Source: Azospirillum lipoferum
Lineage (GTDB): Bacteria; Pseudomonadota; Alphaproteobacteria; Azospirillales; Azospirillaceae
DNA: 64,000 nucleotides
Assembly: GCF_024170005.1 (NCBI RefSeq)
Contig: NZ_JALJXJ010000013.1
Span: 1 to 64,000 of the forward strand
Reading direction: 5' to 3'
Shown here: in pieces, positions 1 through 9,091 of the stretch
Position numbering within the stretch: the stretch's first letter is position 1
Layout: each line of letters begins with the position of its first letter
Translations under genes and position numbers: made by a program
The notes under the pieces: model-generated
Databases searched by the model: none
Told to the model about the DNA's origin: nothing
Seen by the model: the letters and a program-made list of their open reading frames with translations, nothing else

Positions 1-222
1 GGCATCGAGCACCCGCTCCAGGAGGCGTTCCTCGGCCCCCCCCCGGCCAGCAGCCGTCCGCGAAACTCGGTCAGGACGCTGTGATCGAAGCCGGCCCTGC
101 TGGGGGCTGTTTACGGCGCTCCGGTGCGCCGTGCCTTCGGTCTGCCGGTCGAGGAAAAAAACGCCAAGGGAGCCGGGAAGAAGGCTGGTGCCGCTGGCAA
201 GAAAAGCAAGAGCAAGGAGTAA
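1..222 (+). pseudogene. casA: 3' end of casA/cse1 (type I-E large subunit), apparently frameshifted
   Basis: The last ~46 codons before the TAA at 220-222 read SKPALLGAVYGAPVRRAFG and then a Lys/Gly-rich tail. The fragment sits where the Cascade large subunit Cse1 belongs, directly before casB. In this frame a TGA occurs at 82-84. Upstream, a run of nine to ten C (about 37-47) and a second open frame, reading AVIEA into the same point, suggest one or two frameshifts. Only the tail is visible, so I cannot tell whether this is a true lesion, a sequencing error in the C run, or a fragment. Cse1 recognises the PAM, so a genuine lesion would disable interference. The call rests mainly on position and on the tail, and is moderate. 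Confidence 0.5.
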
Positions 223-227
223 GTGTC

Positions 228-821
228 ATGAACCTGCCATGGGACGACCAGTTCAATACCGGGGTGCTGCTCTGGCACCAGTGGCTGACCGGCAAGGCTC
301 CGAAGATGCCGGAGGGCACGGAGTCGCCGCCGAAACCGGGTCTGCCAAAGGACAATGGCGCATGGCCTGCAATGGCCCGCTGCCGCACGGTGGCGGACGC
401 TCTGCTGGCGCCTCCCTTCGCCCAATTCGTGCGCTATCTCCTACCGAACGAAGATCAGCGGAAAGCCTATGTGACAAGCGAGCGGAACCTCGCCGCTCTT
501 GCTCGGGCGGCGATTGCCGTCGGCCAACTGGAAACTGCCGATCTCACCAGATCCTTCGCCGTCCAGATGGGGTCGGAGAAGGACAGTGGAAGCGGTCGGC
601 CGCTGGTGTCCCGTGCTGTCGCGCACGGCCTGCTCAGCACTGCCAATCCGGACGAGGCGCTGTATCACGTCATCCAGGTCGTCGGCATCTTCGGCAAACA
701 AGGCGGCAATGCCGTCGATCTCGCCCGCGCCATGATGACTTGGCCTTCTGCGCGCAGCGACTGGGCATACCGCTACAACGACGCGGTCCTCAGCCTGTCC
801 AAGCCCTCCGCCGTCAAGTAA
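228..821 (+). CDS. casB: Cse2/CasB, small subunit of type I-E Cascade
   Basis: This encodes a 197-residue, mostly helical protein beginning MNLPWDDQFN. It lies 5 nt after the casA stop and before cas7e, the standard I-E order. Cse2 forms the dimeric belly of Cascade and stabilises the crRNA-target DNA R-loop. I chose ATG 228 rather than the longer upstream GTG because the latter would overlap casA, and because Cse2 proteins are normally 160-200 residues. The motif FVRYLLPNEDQRKAYV and the arginine-rich helices are compatible with the family. Recognition is by size, position and overall pattern rather than by a catalytic signature, since the family has none. It is probably cotranscribed with the genes down to cas2. 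Confidence 0.85.
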   Translation: MNLPWDDQFNTGVLLWHQWLTGKAPKMPEGTESPPKPGLPKDNGAWPAMARCRTVADALLAPPFAQFVRYLLPNEDQRKAYVTSERNLAALARAAIAVGQLETADLTRSFAVQMGSEKDSGSGRPLVSRAVAHGLLSTANPDEALYHVIQVVGIFGKQGGNAVDLARAMMTWPSARSDWAYRYNDAVLSLSKPSAVK

Positions 822-863
822 TGGCCTCATCGACTCGCCAGCGAAATATCGGGAACGACAATC

Positions 864-1901
864 ATGAACATCATCCAGATCAGCGCCATCACCCCCGTCG
901 GCCCGGGCTGCGTCGTCCGTGACGATGCCGGGCGTCCTAAGTCGGCGGTCGTCAACAACGTCCAGCGCCTGCGCATTCCGAGCCAATCGCGCAAACGCGC
1001 TCTGCGCACGTCGACCGCCTTCTTCGAAGCCCTGGATGGCCAGATCGGCATCCGCACCCAGCGCGTCGGCGATCTGCTGATCAAGCGCCTGAAGGGCGAG
1101 TTCGGCGAGGAGCGGGCGACGGACGCGGTGATGAACATCGTCAGCGTGTTTGGCAAGGCAAAGTCCGACAAGGCCCAGACCGAGCAGTTGGCTTTCATCG
1201 CTCCGGAGGAACTGGACGCCGCCGAAGCTCTGGCGCGCCGCGTGCTGGGCGGCGAAAAAGTTGAGGACAAGGACTACGACGCCCTGATCCGCAACACCGT
1301 CCGCGCCGTCGACATCGCCCTGTTCGGCCGCATGTTCGCCGACCGTGGTGAGGCCCGCATCACCGCCGCCGTCTCGATGGCGCATTCCATCTCGGTTGGC
1401 CGGGCACCGACAGAAAACGACTTCTACGTCGCGATCGACGATAAAAAGCCGCCCGAAGAGGATGTCGGCGCCGGCTTCATGGGCCATCAGGGCTTCACGG
1501 CCGGTGTAGTGCTGGAATGGTCTGCCATCAACGTCGACCAACTGCTAAAGAACCTGGGCGGCGACGTCGATCTCGCCAAGCGTGCGGTCAGCGCCTACAT
1601 CCGCGGCCTCGCCACCACCTTCCCCAGCGGCAAGGTCTCTTCCTTCGGCACTCATGCCCGACCGACCTGGATGATGGCCGAGATGGGCAACGCCGCTCCA
1701 CGCAACTTGGTCGCCGCCATCTACAATCCGATCGATGAGGGCGACCAGATCGCCATCGCGGTGGAGCGCGTGACCAAGGTGGCCAAACAGTTCGACAAGA
1801 TCTACGGCGAGAACCTGCAGCGCGTCTCCTTCAATGTGCTGACCGGCGAGGGGTCTCTGGACGAGGTGGTGTCGGTGGCCAGCACCTTCGTGGCCGGCTG
1901 A
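864..1901 (+). CDS. cas7e: Cas7e (CasC/Cse4), crRNA-binding backbone of type I-E Cascade
   Basis: A 345-residue RAMP protein starting MNIIQISAITPVGPG. Six copies would form the Cascade backbone along the crRNA spacer. Typical early sequence is present (VQRLRIPSQSRKRALRTS, the region that binds RNA), followed by RTQRVGDLLIKRL and a C-terminal ASTFVAG. Length matches the usual 340-380 residues of Cse4. It follows casB after 42 nt and precedes cas5e by 7 nt, so it belongs to the same operon. There is no sign of damage: the reading frame is intact and GC-rich like its neighbours. Family assignment is firm. Confidence 0.93.
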   Translation: MNIIQISAITPVGPGCVVRDDAGRPKSAVVNNVQRLRIPSQSRKRALRTSTAFFEALDGQIGIRTQRVGDLLIKRLKGEFGEERATDAVMNIVSVFGKAKSDKAQTEQLAFIAPEELDAAEALARRVLGGEKVEDKDYDALIRNTVRAVDIALFGRMFADRGEARITAAVSMAHSISVGRAPTENDFYVAIDDKKPPEEDVGAGFMGHQGFTAGVVLEWSAINVDQLLKNLGGDVDLAKRAVSAYIRGLATTFPSGKVSSFGTHARPTWMMAEMGNAAPRNLVAAIYNPIDEGDQIAIAVERVTKVAKQFDKIYGENLQRVSFNVLTGEGSLDEVVSVASTFVAG

Positions 1902-1908
1902 GGCGAGA

Positions 1909-2808
1909 ATGAAGACGCTCTGCTTCCGGGCGTACGGTGCGCTCGCCGCCTGCGGTACGCAGAAGGCCGGCACCGTCAATCGTCCGACCGCCCGCCACTT
2001 TGGCCGCGGCGCTATTCTGGGCGTGATCGATGCCGCCCTTGGCATCGGTCGTGACGACGAGGACAACCGGCGGCGCATCGCTGCCGGTCTCCTGACCGCC
2101 GTCGCCGCCGAAGGGCCGCGACGGGTGCGCAATGAGTTCCGCACCGTGCAGACGGTCGAAGCCTCGAATCTGCCGCCCTTCGCTTCGCGCGGGGACGCCT
2201 TCAACACAGATGCCTTCAATCCGGTGATGAAGGAGGAAAACGGCAAGCGCCATGTCCGCTGGACGGCAAAGGAGGGTATCAACCCGAAGAAGCCGGGTTG
2301 GAAGCGCTTCCACACGATGGTGACCTATCGTGAGCATATCGAGGACGGCATCTGGCGCATCTTCCTGACCGTGCGGCCGGGATGGGAGGTCGATCTCGAT
2401 ACCATCGCCAAGGCACTGCGACGTCCAGCCTTCGAACTCTACCTCGGCCGGCGCGACATGCCACTCGGACTGCCACCCGATCCCAAGGTCGTTGACGGCG
2501 GCCTGCTGGAGGCGATCGATGCCTATCCGACGGTGCCGGACTTCGACTGCGGTGTTTTGAAGGCGTTCTCCCGCAGTCTGCGCCGGCGCCTCAACGGCGA
2601 CGTGGACTTGGCCTGGGATCAGGGCTTTCCCGGCGCACCGGAAGCGGAAGAAACTCGCCTTGTCCAGGACGATCCGACCTCGCGTGTCTACTGGCGCTTC
2701 GGCATACGGCCAGAGATGCGCGCGACCATCAGTCGCCCTGCGCCGGCGGCGAAAGCTGCCAAAGTCGCGCGTGGCCAGTCCATCATCGATCAGTTCTGGA
2801 AGGACTGA
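1909..2808 (+). CDS. cas5e: Cas5e (CasD), crRNA 5'-handle binding subunit of Cascade
   Basis: A 299-residue RAMP-fold protein. The N-terminus MKTLCFRAYGALAACG, then NRPTARHFGRGAILGVIDAALGIGRDD, matches the Cas5e pattern in which the conserved PT.R...G.LG.LG segment binds the repeat-derived 5' handle. The later LGRRDMPLG also fits the family. The protein is longer than the ~225-250 residues common in enterobacteria. The extra length lies mainly in the central NGKRHVRWTAKEG region and the C-terminal Ala/Lys tail. It starts 7 nt after cas7e and ends 2 nt before cas6e, consistent with translational coupling. In I-E systems Cas5e is structural and does not process crRNA. Confidence 0.9.
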   Translation: MKTLCFRAYGALAACGTQKAGTVNRPTARHFGRGAILGVIDAALGIGRDDEDNRRRIAAGLLTAVAAEGPRRVRNEFRTVQTVEASNLPPFASRGDAFNTDAFNPVMKEENGKRHVRWTAKEGINPKKPGWKRFHTMVTYREHIEDGIWRIFLTVRPGWEVDLDTIAKALRRPAFELYLGRRDMPLGLPPDPKVVDGGLLEAIDAYPTVPDFDCGVLKAFSRSLRRRLNGDVDLAWDQGFPGAPEAEETRLVQDDPTSRVYWRFGIRPEMRATISRPAPAAKAAKVARGQSIIDQFWKD

Positions 2809-2810
2809 GC

Positions 2811-3479
2811 ATGAGCAGCATTCTGTTCTCCAAGGTCGAACTGCAGCCGGCCGCAGACGGCTCTTCCGGTGCTCTTGTGGCTTACTTGGCGCGCACGGCC
2901 CAGAGCCTGGGCCAAGTTCACCACTTGGTGTGGAGCCTGTTCGGTGACCGCGACAGCGACCGGCAGTTCCTCTACCGCATGACCGGTGCCGGTGTGCGCC
3001 AGCCCATCCTGCTCTATTCAGCCGAGCCGCCGAAGGATAATACCGGCCTGTGGAAGGTGGAGACCAAGAGCATGACCTTGCCGGAGGCCGCCGGCGAGCG
3101 GGTTGCCTGGTCGATCCGGGTCAACCCAGTGGTGTCGCGCGACGGAAAGAAGCATGACGTCGTGACCGACGCCCGTAGGTCGGCGCCGAAGCATGAACGC
3201 TGGGACGACACGGCCCGGCGTGTCATGCCCGGCTGGCTGGCGCCGCGGTTGGAGAAAATGGGGCTTCAGGTCTTGGAAGGCGACATCGTCGTCGAGGGAT
3301 CGGCCAAGCACGAGTTCCCGCATGACCGCGGCGGCCGGCCGGTGACGGTCCGCACCGTCGATCTCTCGGGTACAGCCACGGTCACCGACCCGGCAGCGCT
3401 CGCGTCCGGCATCCTCAACGGCATCGGCAGCGCCAAGGTCTACGGCTGTGGCCTGCTGCTGCTGCGGAGGATCGCGTGA
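2811..3479 (+). CDS. cas6e: Cas6e (CasE), pre-crRNA endoribonuclease
   Basis: A 222-residue protein that should cleave pre-crRNA at the base of the repeat hairpin and remain bound to the 3' handle. It carries the family signatures HHLVWSLFGD near residues 41-50, with the catalytic-region histidine pair, and the C-terminal glycine-rich loop GIGSAKVYGCGLLLLRR. Its ATG follows the cas5e stop by 2 nt and its stop overlaps the start of cas1 by 4 nt. No lesion is seen. Because Cas6e depends on the repeat stem, the many altered stems in the neighbouring array are relevant to whether all units are still processed. Confidence 0.93.
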   Translation: MSSILFSKVELQPAADGSSGALVAYLARTAQSLGQVHHLVWSLFGDRDSDRQFLYRMTGAGVRQPILLYSAEPPKDNTGLWKVETKSMTLPEAAGERVAWSIRVNPVVSRDGKKHDVVTDARRSAPKHERWDDTARRVMPGWLAPRLEKMGLQVLEGDIVVEGSAKHEFPHDRGGRPVTVRTVDLSGTATVTDPAALASGILNGIGSAKVYGCGLLLLRRIA

Positions 3480-4396
3480 CGCCTGGATTACCGCCTCCAC
3501 GTCCGATCCCGATCAAGGACCGGTCCTCCTTCGTGTGGATCGGCCGTGGCCGGGTCGATGTGGAGGATGGTGCTTTTGTCGTCGTCGACGAACAGGGCGT
3601 GCGAATGCAGATCCCGTTCGGCGTATTGGCCGTGCTGTTCCTGGAGCCAGGAGCGGTGGTCACCCACGAGGCGGTAAAGTTGGCCGCTCGTGTCGGATGC
3701 CTGCTGGCCTGGATCGGTGAAGGTGGTGTTCGGCTCTACGCCGCCGGCCAACCTGGAGGGGCTAGATCGGAGCGCCTGCTTCATCAGGCCCGTCTGGCAT
3801 TGGACGACGGGCTCCGTTTGAAGGTTGTGCGCAAGATGTACGCGTTGCGCTTCGGCGAGGAACCTCCGGAACGACGGAGCCTGGATCAACTCCGCGGTAT
3901 TGAAGCCGCTCGTGTCAAGCGGATATATGAGTTGTTCGCCGAACAGCATAAGGTTCGTTGGAAGGGGCGCCGCTATGACCCAAAGTCTTTTGCCTCAGGC
4001 GACGTCCCCAACATCTGCCTGAGCGCTGCCAATGCCTGCCTTTACGGAGTGTGCGAGGCTGCGATCCTAGCCGCGGGCTATGCCCCGGCGATCGGGTTTC
4101 TGCATACCGGCAAGCCTCAGTCTTTCGTTTACGACATCGCCGACATCGTGAAGTTCGAGACCGTCGTGCCGGCGGCGTTTCGGGTTGCGGCTCTGAACCC
4201 GGCCAACCCTGAGCGGGAGATGCGTTTAGCTTGCCGCGATCTTTTCCTGAAATCGCGCCTGCTGAAGCGGATCGTGCCGTTGATCGAAGACGTGTTGACC
4301 ATCGACGGGGTCCTGCCGCCGTCAGCGCCCCCGGAAGCGTTGCCCGTGGCAATAGACGACAGGGAGCAGAGCGGCGATGCTGGTCATCGTTCTTGA
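3476..4396 (+). CDS. cas1: Cas1e, adaptation integrase
   Basis: A 306-residue Cas1 of the I-E subtype. With Cas2 it integrates new spacers at the leader end of the array. Visible catalytic residues are the Glu in RGIEAARVKRIYE (about residue 141), the His in IGFLHTGKPQSFVYD and the Asp in DIADIVKFE, i.e. the E-H-D metal triad. Length and the N-terminal beta-rich domain are normal. It starts with GTG overlapping the cas6e stop by 4 nt and overlaps cas2 by 20 nt, giving a tightly coupled operon. The gene appears intact although the adjacent array looks old, so lack of Cas1 is not an evident reason for any loss of adaptation. Confidence 0.95.
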   Translation: MTPGLPPPRPIPIKDRSSFVWIGRGRVDVEDGAFVVVDEQGVRMQIPFGVLAVLFLEPGAVVTHEAVKLAARVGCLLAWIGEGGVRLYAAGQPGGARSERLLHQARLALDDGLRLKVVRKMYALRFGEEPPERRSLDQLRGIEAARVKRIYELFAEQHKVRWKGRRYDPKSFASGDVPNICLSAANACLYGVCEAAILAAGYAPAIGFLHTGKPQSFVYDIADIVKFETVVPAAFRVAALNPANPEREMRLACRDLFLKSRLLKRIVPLIEDVLTIDGVLPPSAPPEALPVAIDDREQSGDAGHRS

Positions 4397-4664
4397 GGCA
4401 GCACCGCCCCGTCTTCGTGGGAGACTAGCTCTGTGGCTGCTGGAGGTTCGCGCCGGCGTCTACGTCGGTAGAGCTTCCCAGCGGTTGCGTGACCGGCTGT
4501 GGGACGAGATCCTGGTCAACATCGAGGATGGCAATGCGGTCCTGATCGAAGCCAACTCCAGTCTGGAAGGCGGCTTCACCTTCCGCACTGCCGGCAAGTC
4601 CAGGCGCTTGCCGGTCGATAGTGACGGCTTTCCATTGGTTGCCTTCCACCCCGAAGATGGGTGA
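4377..4664 (+). CDS. cas2: Cas2e, adaptation partner of Cas1
   Basis: A 95-residue protein of the CasCas2-CT1978 (I-E type) Cas2 family. It begins MLVIVLEAAPPRLRGRLALW and contains LEVRAGVYVGRASQRLRDRLW, the typical ferredoxin-like core. In I-E systems Cas2 is a structural adaptor between two Cas1 dimers. It overlaps the 3' end of cas1 by 20 nt, and its stop lies about 107 nt before the first CRISPR repeat, so the leader falls between. Length is normal and no damage is seen. Confidence 0.93.
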   Translation: MLVIVLEAAPPRLRGRLALWLLEVRAGVYVGRASQRLRDRLWDEILVNIEDGNAVLIEANSSLEGGFTFRTAGKSRRLPVDSDGFPLVAFHPEDG

Positions 4665-4771
4665 CAAGGGCAGGGTGCTTGGACATGGTGAAGACTGCAT
4701 CAAATGCGAGAAGAAGTCGGTAGGCTTCCCGCAGAACGTTTCAGTGTTTTATTCCAATGGCTTTCAGCCAT
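4665..4771 (+). promoter_or_regulatory. Probable CRISPR leader between cas2 and the first repeat
   Basis: About 107 nt separate the cas2 stop from repeat 1. The stretch is less GC-rich than the array, especially the part containing gtttcagtgttttattcc just before the first repeat. In I-E loci the leader with array promoter and integration-host-factor site lies here. I could not identify a convincing IHF consensus or promoter boxes by eye, so the call is positional. Confidence 0.5.
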
Positions 4772-7419
4772 ACCTTCCCCGCGCATGCGGGGCTGAACCG
4801 TTGGGCAGCCACACCACCGGCTTTGAAAAGCCCCCTACCCCGCGCATGCGGGGCTGAACCGCTTGGCGGCCGGGTCTGGAAGGCCGGTGTTGGCCCATCC
4901 CCGCGCATGCGGGGCTGAACCGACGACGGCGCAACTCGAGGAAATCGCGCACTCCCCTTCCCCGCGCATGCGGGAGTGAGCCGTTCCGCGCGTCGGCCAA
5001 CGAAGAGCCCTACGACCCTTCCCCGCACTCGCTGGGGTGAACCGAACGGGGAGGTTTCGAAAGACGCCAGATCCTGCCCTTCCTCACTCGCGGGGGGTGA
5101 AGCGATCACGCAGTTGAAGTTGCCCATCTGGTCGATCTCTTCCTGGCACGCGCGGAGGTGAACCGGCCCAGTGCTCGTGCTGCGGTCCGGAGGCCTGCCA
5201 TTCCCCGTGCATCCGGGGGTAAACCGACCGCCTAGTGGACGAAGGACCGGGCTACCGAGCCCTTCCCTGCGCATGCAGGGGTGAACCGTCCCACCCGGGA
5301 AACCTGGGCTTACTGTCGCACCCTTCCCCGCATATGCGGAGGTGAACCATTGAGAATGTAGCGGCAGGCGTCGCTGCTAGCCCCTTACTCATGCAGGCGA
5401 GGGTCAACCGATGAGCAAGCCGACAGCCGCGGCATACAAGGCATCTTTCCCCGCGTGCGCGGGGGTGAACCGACGCGCGGGCGCTCAAGCCGCACCTCGT
5501 CCATCCCCTCGCACGCAAGGGTATACCGTAGACCTCGCGGGCCGACGGGATGATCGCAAGCCCTACCCAGCCCGTGCGGGGGTGAACCGGTGCGGTAGCC
5601 GGGGCCAGGGTCGCGACCCTCCCCTTCCCCACGCATGCGGGGGTGAGCCGATGCAGAATGAGGAGCACGCGACCATCGGCGGCCCTTCCCTGCGTATGCG
5701 GGGCTGAACCGCAGTATTGAAAGGAATGAAAGAAACGCGACAACTCTTCCCCGCGCAGGTAGGGGTGAACCGATCACCTCCAAGGCCAAGGTAATGGGCA
5801 TCAACCCTTCCCCGCACATCGGGAGTGAACCGGCCTACCGGGTCAGCGCCAGATAGTCCGGGCCCCATTTCCTGCGCATGCGGGGGTGAACCGCTGGTCA
5901 GCGTGGCGTGGTCGAACCAGACGCCCCTTCCCCGCACATGCGGGGCTGAACCGATGATGGAGGAGGCCTCCAACGCCTGGATGTGCCTTTCCCCGCGCGT
6001 CCGGAGGTGAACCGTGGCCGCTCTCCAGGGGGAAGACGTTCGGGGTCCCTTCCCCGCGCAGGCGGGGCTGAACCGTAGTATTGGATCGCGTCTTCCTGTG
6101 ATCCGAACCCTTCCCCGCGCAGGCGGGGGTGAGCCGATGTGCATGTCCGACGAAAGCAGACAACGGGTCCCTTTCACGCACTGGCGGGGGTGAACCGGTG
6201 ATGGGCTTTGATGGGGCGGCCGACAACATCCCTTCCCTGCCTATGCGGGGCTGAACCAGACTCGCACCACGCCATGGCCGTAGTGAGCGCCCCTTCCTCG
6301 CGGATGCGGGGGTGAACCGCTGGGCACCACCAATCGGATCGGCAACAACGCCCCATCCCCGCGCAGGCAGGGGTGAACCGGCTGATACCGCAACGTCGCG
6401 CGGACGCCTGCGCCCTTCCCCGCACATGCGGGGGTGAACCGTAGCCGGCGACCGGCGACACCGGGCGGACCGGCCCTTCCCCGCGCAAGCGGGAGTGAAC
6501 CGCTGGACTTCGCCGTCGACATCGGCGTCATCAATCCTTCCCCGCATGCGCGGGGGTGAACCGCTGGACGGCGCCTTTCTCACCCGCACCGAGGCCCCTT
6601 CCCCGCGCATGCGGGGGTAAACCGAGCCAGAACCGGTCCCATGCGGTGATGGCCCACCCTTCCCCGCGCAGGCGGGGCTGAACCGTATTTCGGGCCGTCG
6701 CCTTCTATGAGCCGGCCCCCTTCCCCGCGCTTGCGGGGCTGAACCAACGCTCGCATGACATTCGGCCTGATCGCGTTCCTTTTCCCTGCCCGTGTGGGGG
6801 TGAACCGCTTTATCAGGCTCTCGGGGCAATACGTCGGCCCCCTTTCCCCGCCCATGCGGGGCTGACCCGCGCCCCACCCATCCGGCCAGGCTGCCGGAGA
6901 CCCCTTCCCCGTGCAGATGGGAGGTAAGTCGTCCTCAGTCTTGCCCTCCATCAGATCGGCATCCTTTCTCTATATACGCGGGGTGAACCGGCGTGCATCA
7001 GGCAGGCAAGTGTGAGTGCGCCCGCCTTCCCCGCACATGCGAGGGTATAAACTGCTGTAGGCCACGCCGCGGCAGTACGCAGCGATCCCTTCCCTCCGCA
7101 TGTGGGGCTGAACCGAAGGAGGTCGGGGAGTTCGCCACCGCCATGCACCCTTCCCCGCGCATGCGGAGGTGAACCGCGGCCAGACCGGATCTTGGTCGGT
7201 GAGGTATGCCTTTCCCCGCACGCGCGGGGGTGAACCGCAGTGATCGACGACGGCACGCAGATTGTCCGGCCCTTCCCGTGCATGCAGGGCTGAACCGTTG
7301 CCGCCGAAGGTTTGGATCACATCCGCAAGCCCTTCCTCGCCCATGCGGGGGTGAACCGATGTGCTGGCCCAGCAGATAGGTGAGGTCCGACCCTTCCCCG
7401 CAAAAACTGGGGTTAACCG
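4772..7419 (+). CRISPR. Type I-E CRISPR array, 44 heterogeneous 29-nt repeats
   Basis: A repeat recurs every ~61 nt (29-nt repeat, ~32-nt spacer). Approximate consensus: CCTTCCCCGCGCATGCGGGG followed by GTGAACCG or CTGAACCG. Repeat ends were read at 4800, 4861, 4922, 4983, 5044, 5104, 5165, 5226, 5288, 5349, 5410, 5472, 5528, 5589, 5650 and so on to 7419: 44 repeats and 43 spacers. The stem CCCCGC/GCGGGG and the GAACCG end match I-E repeats and place transcription on the + strand, away from cas2. Unusually, most units carry one or more substitutions, spread over the whole array rather than only at the distal end (e.g. units ending 5044, 5104, 5410, 5528, 6931, 7053, 7419). Both G and C versions of the base before TGAACCG are interspersed. 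A vestige, actttccccacccatgcc, follows at 7443. Confidence 0.97.
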
Positions 7420-7930
7420 TCGTTCGCGGCGTCGGCAGATGCACTTTCCCCACCCATGCCAAGCTCATCAAGCAGATGCTGATACTCATTGCGAAGCACT
7501 TTTGAAGGAGGCTTCTACCCGCATGGACCATCGCCCATTGCAAGGCAGGTATCAAATAGACAGATATGCGCCAATTCCGGGCAGTCATATGCATGCTACC
7601 CTTGGCGCATGAGGTAGTGAACCACAGAAGCTTCCTTTTATAATATTATCGATATATGATTATCCACTGTTTATGTCTGCTTCCCAATGTGCGCAGCCGT
7701 TGGCTGTGCAGATTTCAGAGGGGCCGTAATGGAGTGGTTCCAACGCTCCCAGGCTGTTAAAAAACAAAGGTAGATTGAGAGATTCCGTTCCGTGCCATTT
7801 CAACAGAATTAAATTTCGCTTTCCTAAGTACAACATTGCTTTGACCTATATCCTCGAGGATCCAAGATAAAATCAAAAAGGAAGCAACAATACCTATCCA
7901 GATTGGGACTTATCTACACAGGAGGAGGAA
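7420..7930. other. Array-distal intergenic region, AT-rich
   Basis: No credible gene is seen. The first ~50 nt hold a degraded repeat vestige (7443-7471). From about 7620 to 7920 the sequence becomes clearly AT-richer (for example tataatattatcgatatatg at about 7640). This marks a compositional change between the CRISPR locus and the next module and probably carries the promoter for the gene at 7931. That gene has a strong Shine-Dalgarno, aggaggagg, ending 2 nt before its ATG. Confidence 0.5.
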
Positions 7931-9091
7931 ATGAACTGGGATAAGGCCGGTTGCATTTTGATGGCAGGTGTAGGGGGAACACTCCCAACACTTGCGAGGT
8001 TAGCTGGCTACTATTCTCAAAGCACTGCCGGACCCGCACCAGGTGCTGATATTTACATCGCGCTCGGATTATATTTCTTGCTTGGATCGATTGTCTGCAT
8101 TGGGCTCCAGCAATTCAGTCTTAGAGAGGCAATGACTGTTGGAGTGAGTGCACCTGCAATCATTACAGGATTCATCAACGGCCAGAATCAGCCAATTGCT
8201 AAAAAGGATGACAGTTTTACTCCACCAAAAGAAATTGTTGTGCCGGCTAAAAGCAATCCAAACAGTACTGGTTGGTTAGAATTTTTTGCACCTTCAGCCT
8301 ATGCTGCACAGACGTCACTCGAGCGCGCTGTGACCGAGACGCCTACCGCAAGCCCAACCGGCGTTCGATCTGTTATCTTTAAGATTCGGCAAGATGTGGG
8401 GCTTCCCCCAGTTTCGATTAGCTTGGGAGCTGCGAATTCCGGCGATAGTCAGTATAAGGTGAATGGCGCCATGCGTTTCCAAGGCATCGCGCGCCTAGAT
8501 ACCAACGCGATATCGCAACAATTCCTTCCATCAATGTTTGACCGTATTGTTGTCAGTGCGGGTGAGCGAACCAGCAATATCCTTGCCCTGCCTCGCGATA
8601 CCGAAATAAGTAAGGTATGCGTATTTGTAGATCTACTTCCAGGCAACGATTTTACATGGGGACTGGGGGCACCTAGGCAGGGACGGATCCAAGACGCAAT
8701 CTTAACCCTTGAGCCCATAGGCGAAGATCCCTGCCGTCTAAATGATCTGATTGAAGGCATTGATGGGAACGAGGCAGACGCGCGGAAGCGAGCGGTAGCG
8801 ACGATTATTAGCGATTATAAAGACAGACCAGAGGTTGTAGAGCGCGCACTGCTTCTACTCAAACCTGAGCGTTTTGACCGCTTATCAGGGAACGGCAGAG
8901 TGAACCTTTATTACCTTCTGAGCCAACTTAGCGATACAGCATGGACAAAGGAGTTAATCCAAAAAGCTAGGGATGGACTTGCCTCTGTGGAAGACAGGGC
9001 CAAAAACGGGCCTGTTGCGATTGGTCCTCAGGCAGCACAAGGCATGGAAAACTTGAGAAAGCGTCTTGACATTATTGCTTCCTCAAAGTGA
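7931..9091 (+). CDS. Uncharacterised membrane protein, 386 aa
   Basis: I do not recognise a family. The N-terminus has two to three hydrophobic segments (about residues 7-28, 40-60 and 68-85), then a Pro/Ser-rich linker around residues 95-150 containing FFAPSAYAAQ. A soluble C-terminal part of ~230 residues follows and ends in charged helices (EADARKRAVATIISDYKD; ENLRKRLDIIASSK). A purine-rich Shine-Dalgarno directly precedes ATG 7931. Base composition is visibly lower in GC than the flanks, which suggests a foreign origin. The next gene on this strand encodes a holin-like/muramidase fusion, so an envelope or phage-derived role is possible, but about 500 nt separate them and no functional claim can be made. 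Confidence 0.7.
   Translation: MNWDKAGCILMAGVGGTLPTLARLAGYYSQSTAGPAPGADIYIALGLYFLLGSIVCIGLQQFSLREAMTVGVSAPAIITGFINGQNQPIAKKDDSFTPPKEIVVPAKSNPNSTGWLEFFAPSAYAAQTSLERAVTETPTASPTGVRSVIFKIRQDVGLPPVSISLGAANSGDSQYKVNGAMRFQGIARLDTNAISQQFLPSMFDRIVVSAGERTSNILALPRDTEISKVCVFVDLLPGNDFTWGLGAPRQGRIQDAILTLEPIGEDPCRLNDLIEGIDGNEADARKRAVATIISDYKDRPEVVERALLLLKPERFDRLSGNGRVNLYYLLSQLSDTAWTKELIQKARDGLASVEDRAKNGPVAIGPQAAQGMENLRKRLDIIASSK

Noticed and set aside
441..2337. Minus-strand frames of 366, 256 and 168 codons in the cas operon
   Set aside because: Antisense shadows of casB, cas7e and cas5e.
7443..7471. 45th CRISPR repeat
   Set aside because: The left half resembles the repeat, but spacing is 52 nt instead of 61 and the right arm is lost; mentioned only as a vestige.
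4741..7594. Long minus-strand and plus-strand open frames through the CRISPR array (up to 344 codons, with repeated phrases such as FTPACAGKG, GSPPHARGR and HPRMRGEG)
   Set aside because: They are translations of the 61-nt repeat-spacer unit cycling through three frames in GC-rich DNA; a well-known annotation artefact, not a repeat protein.
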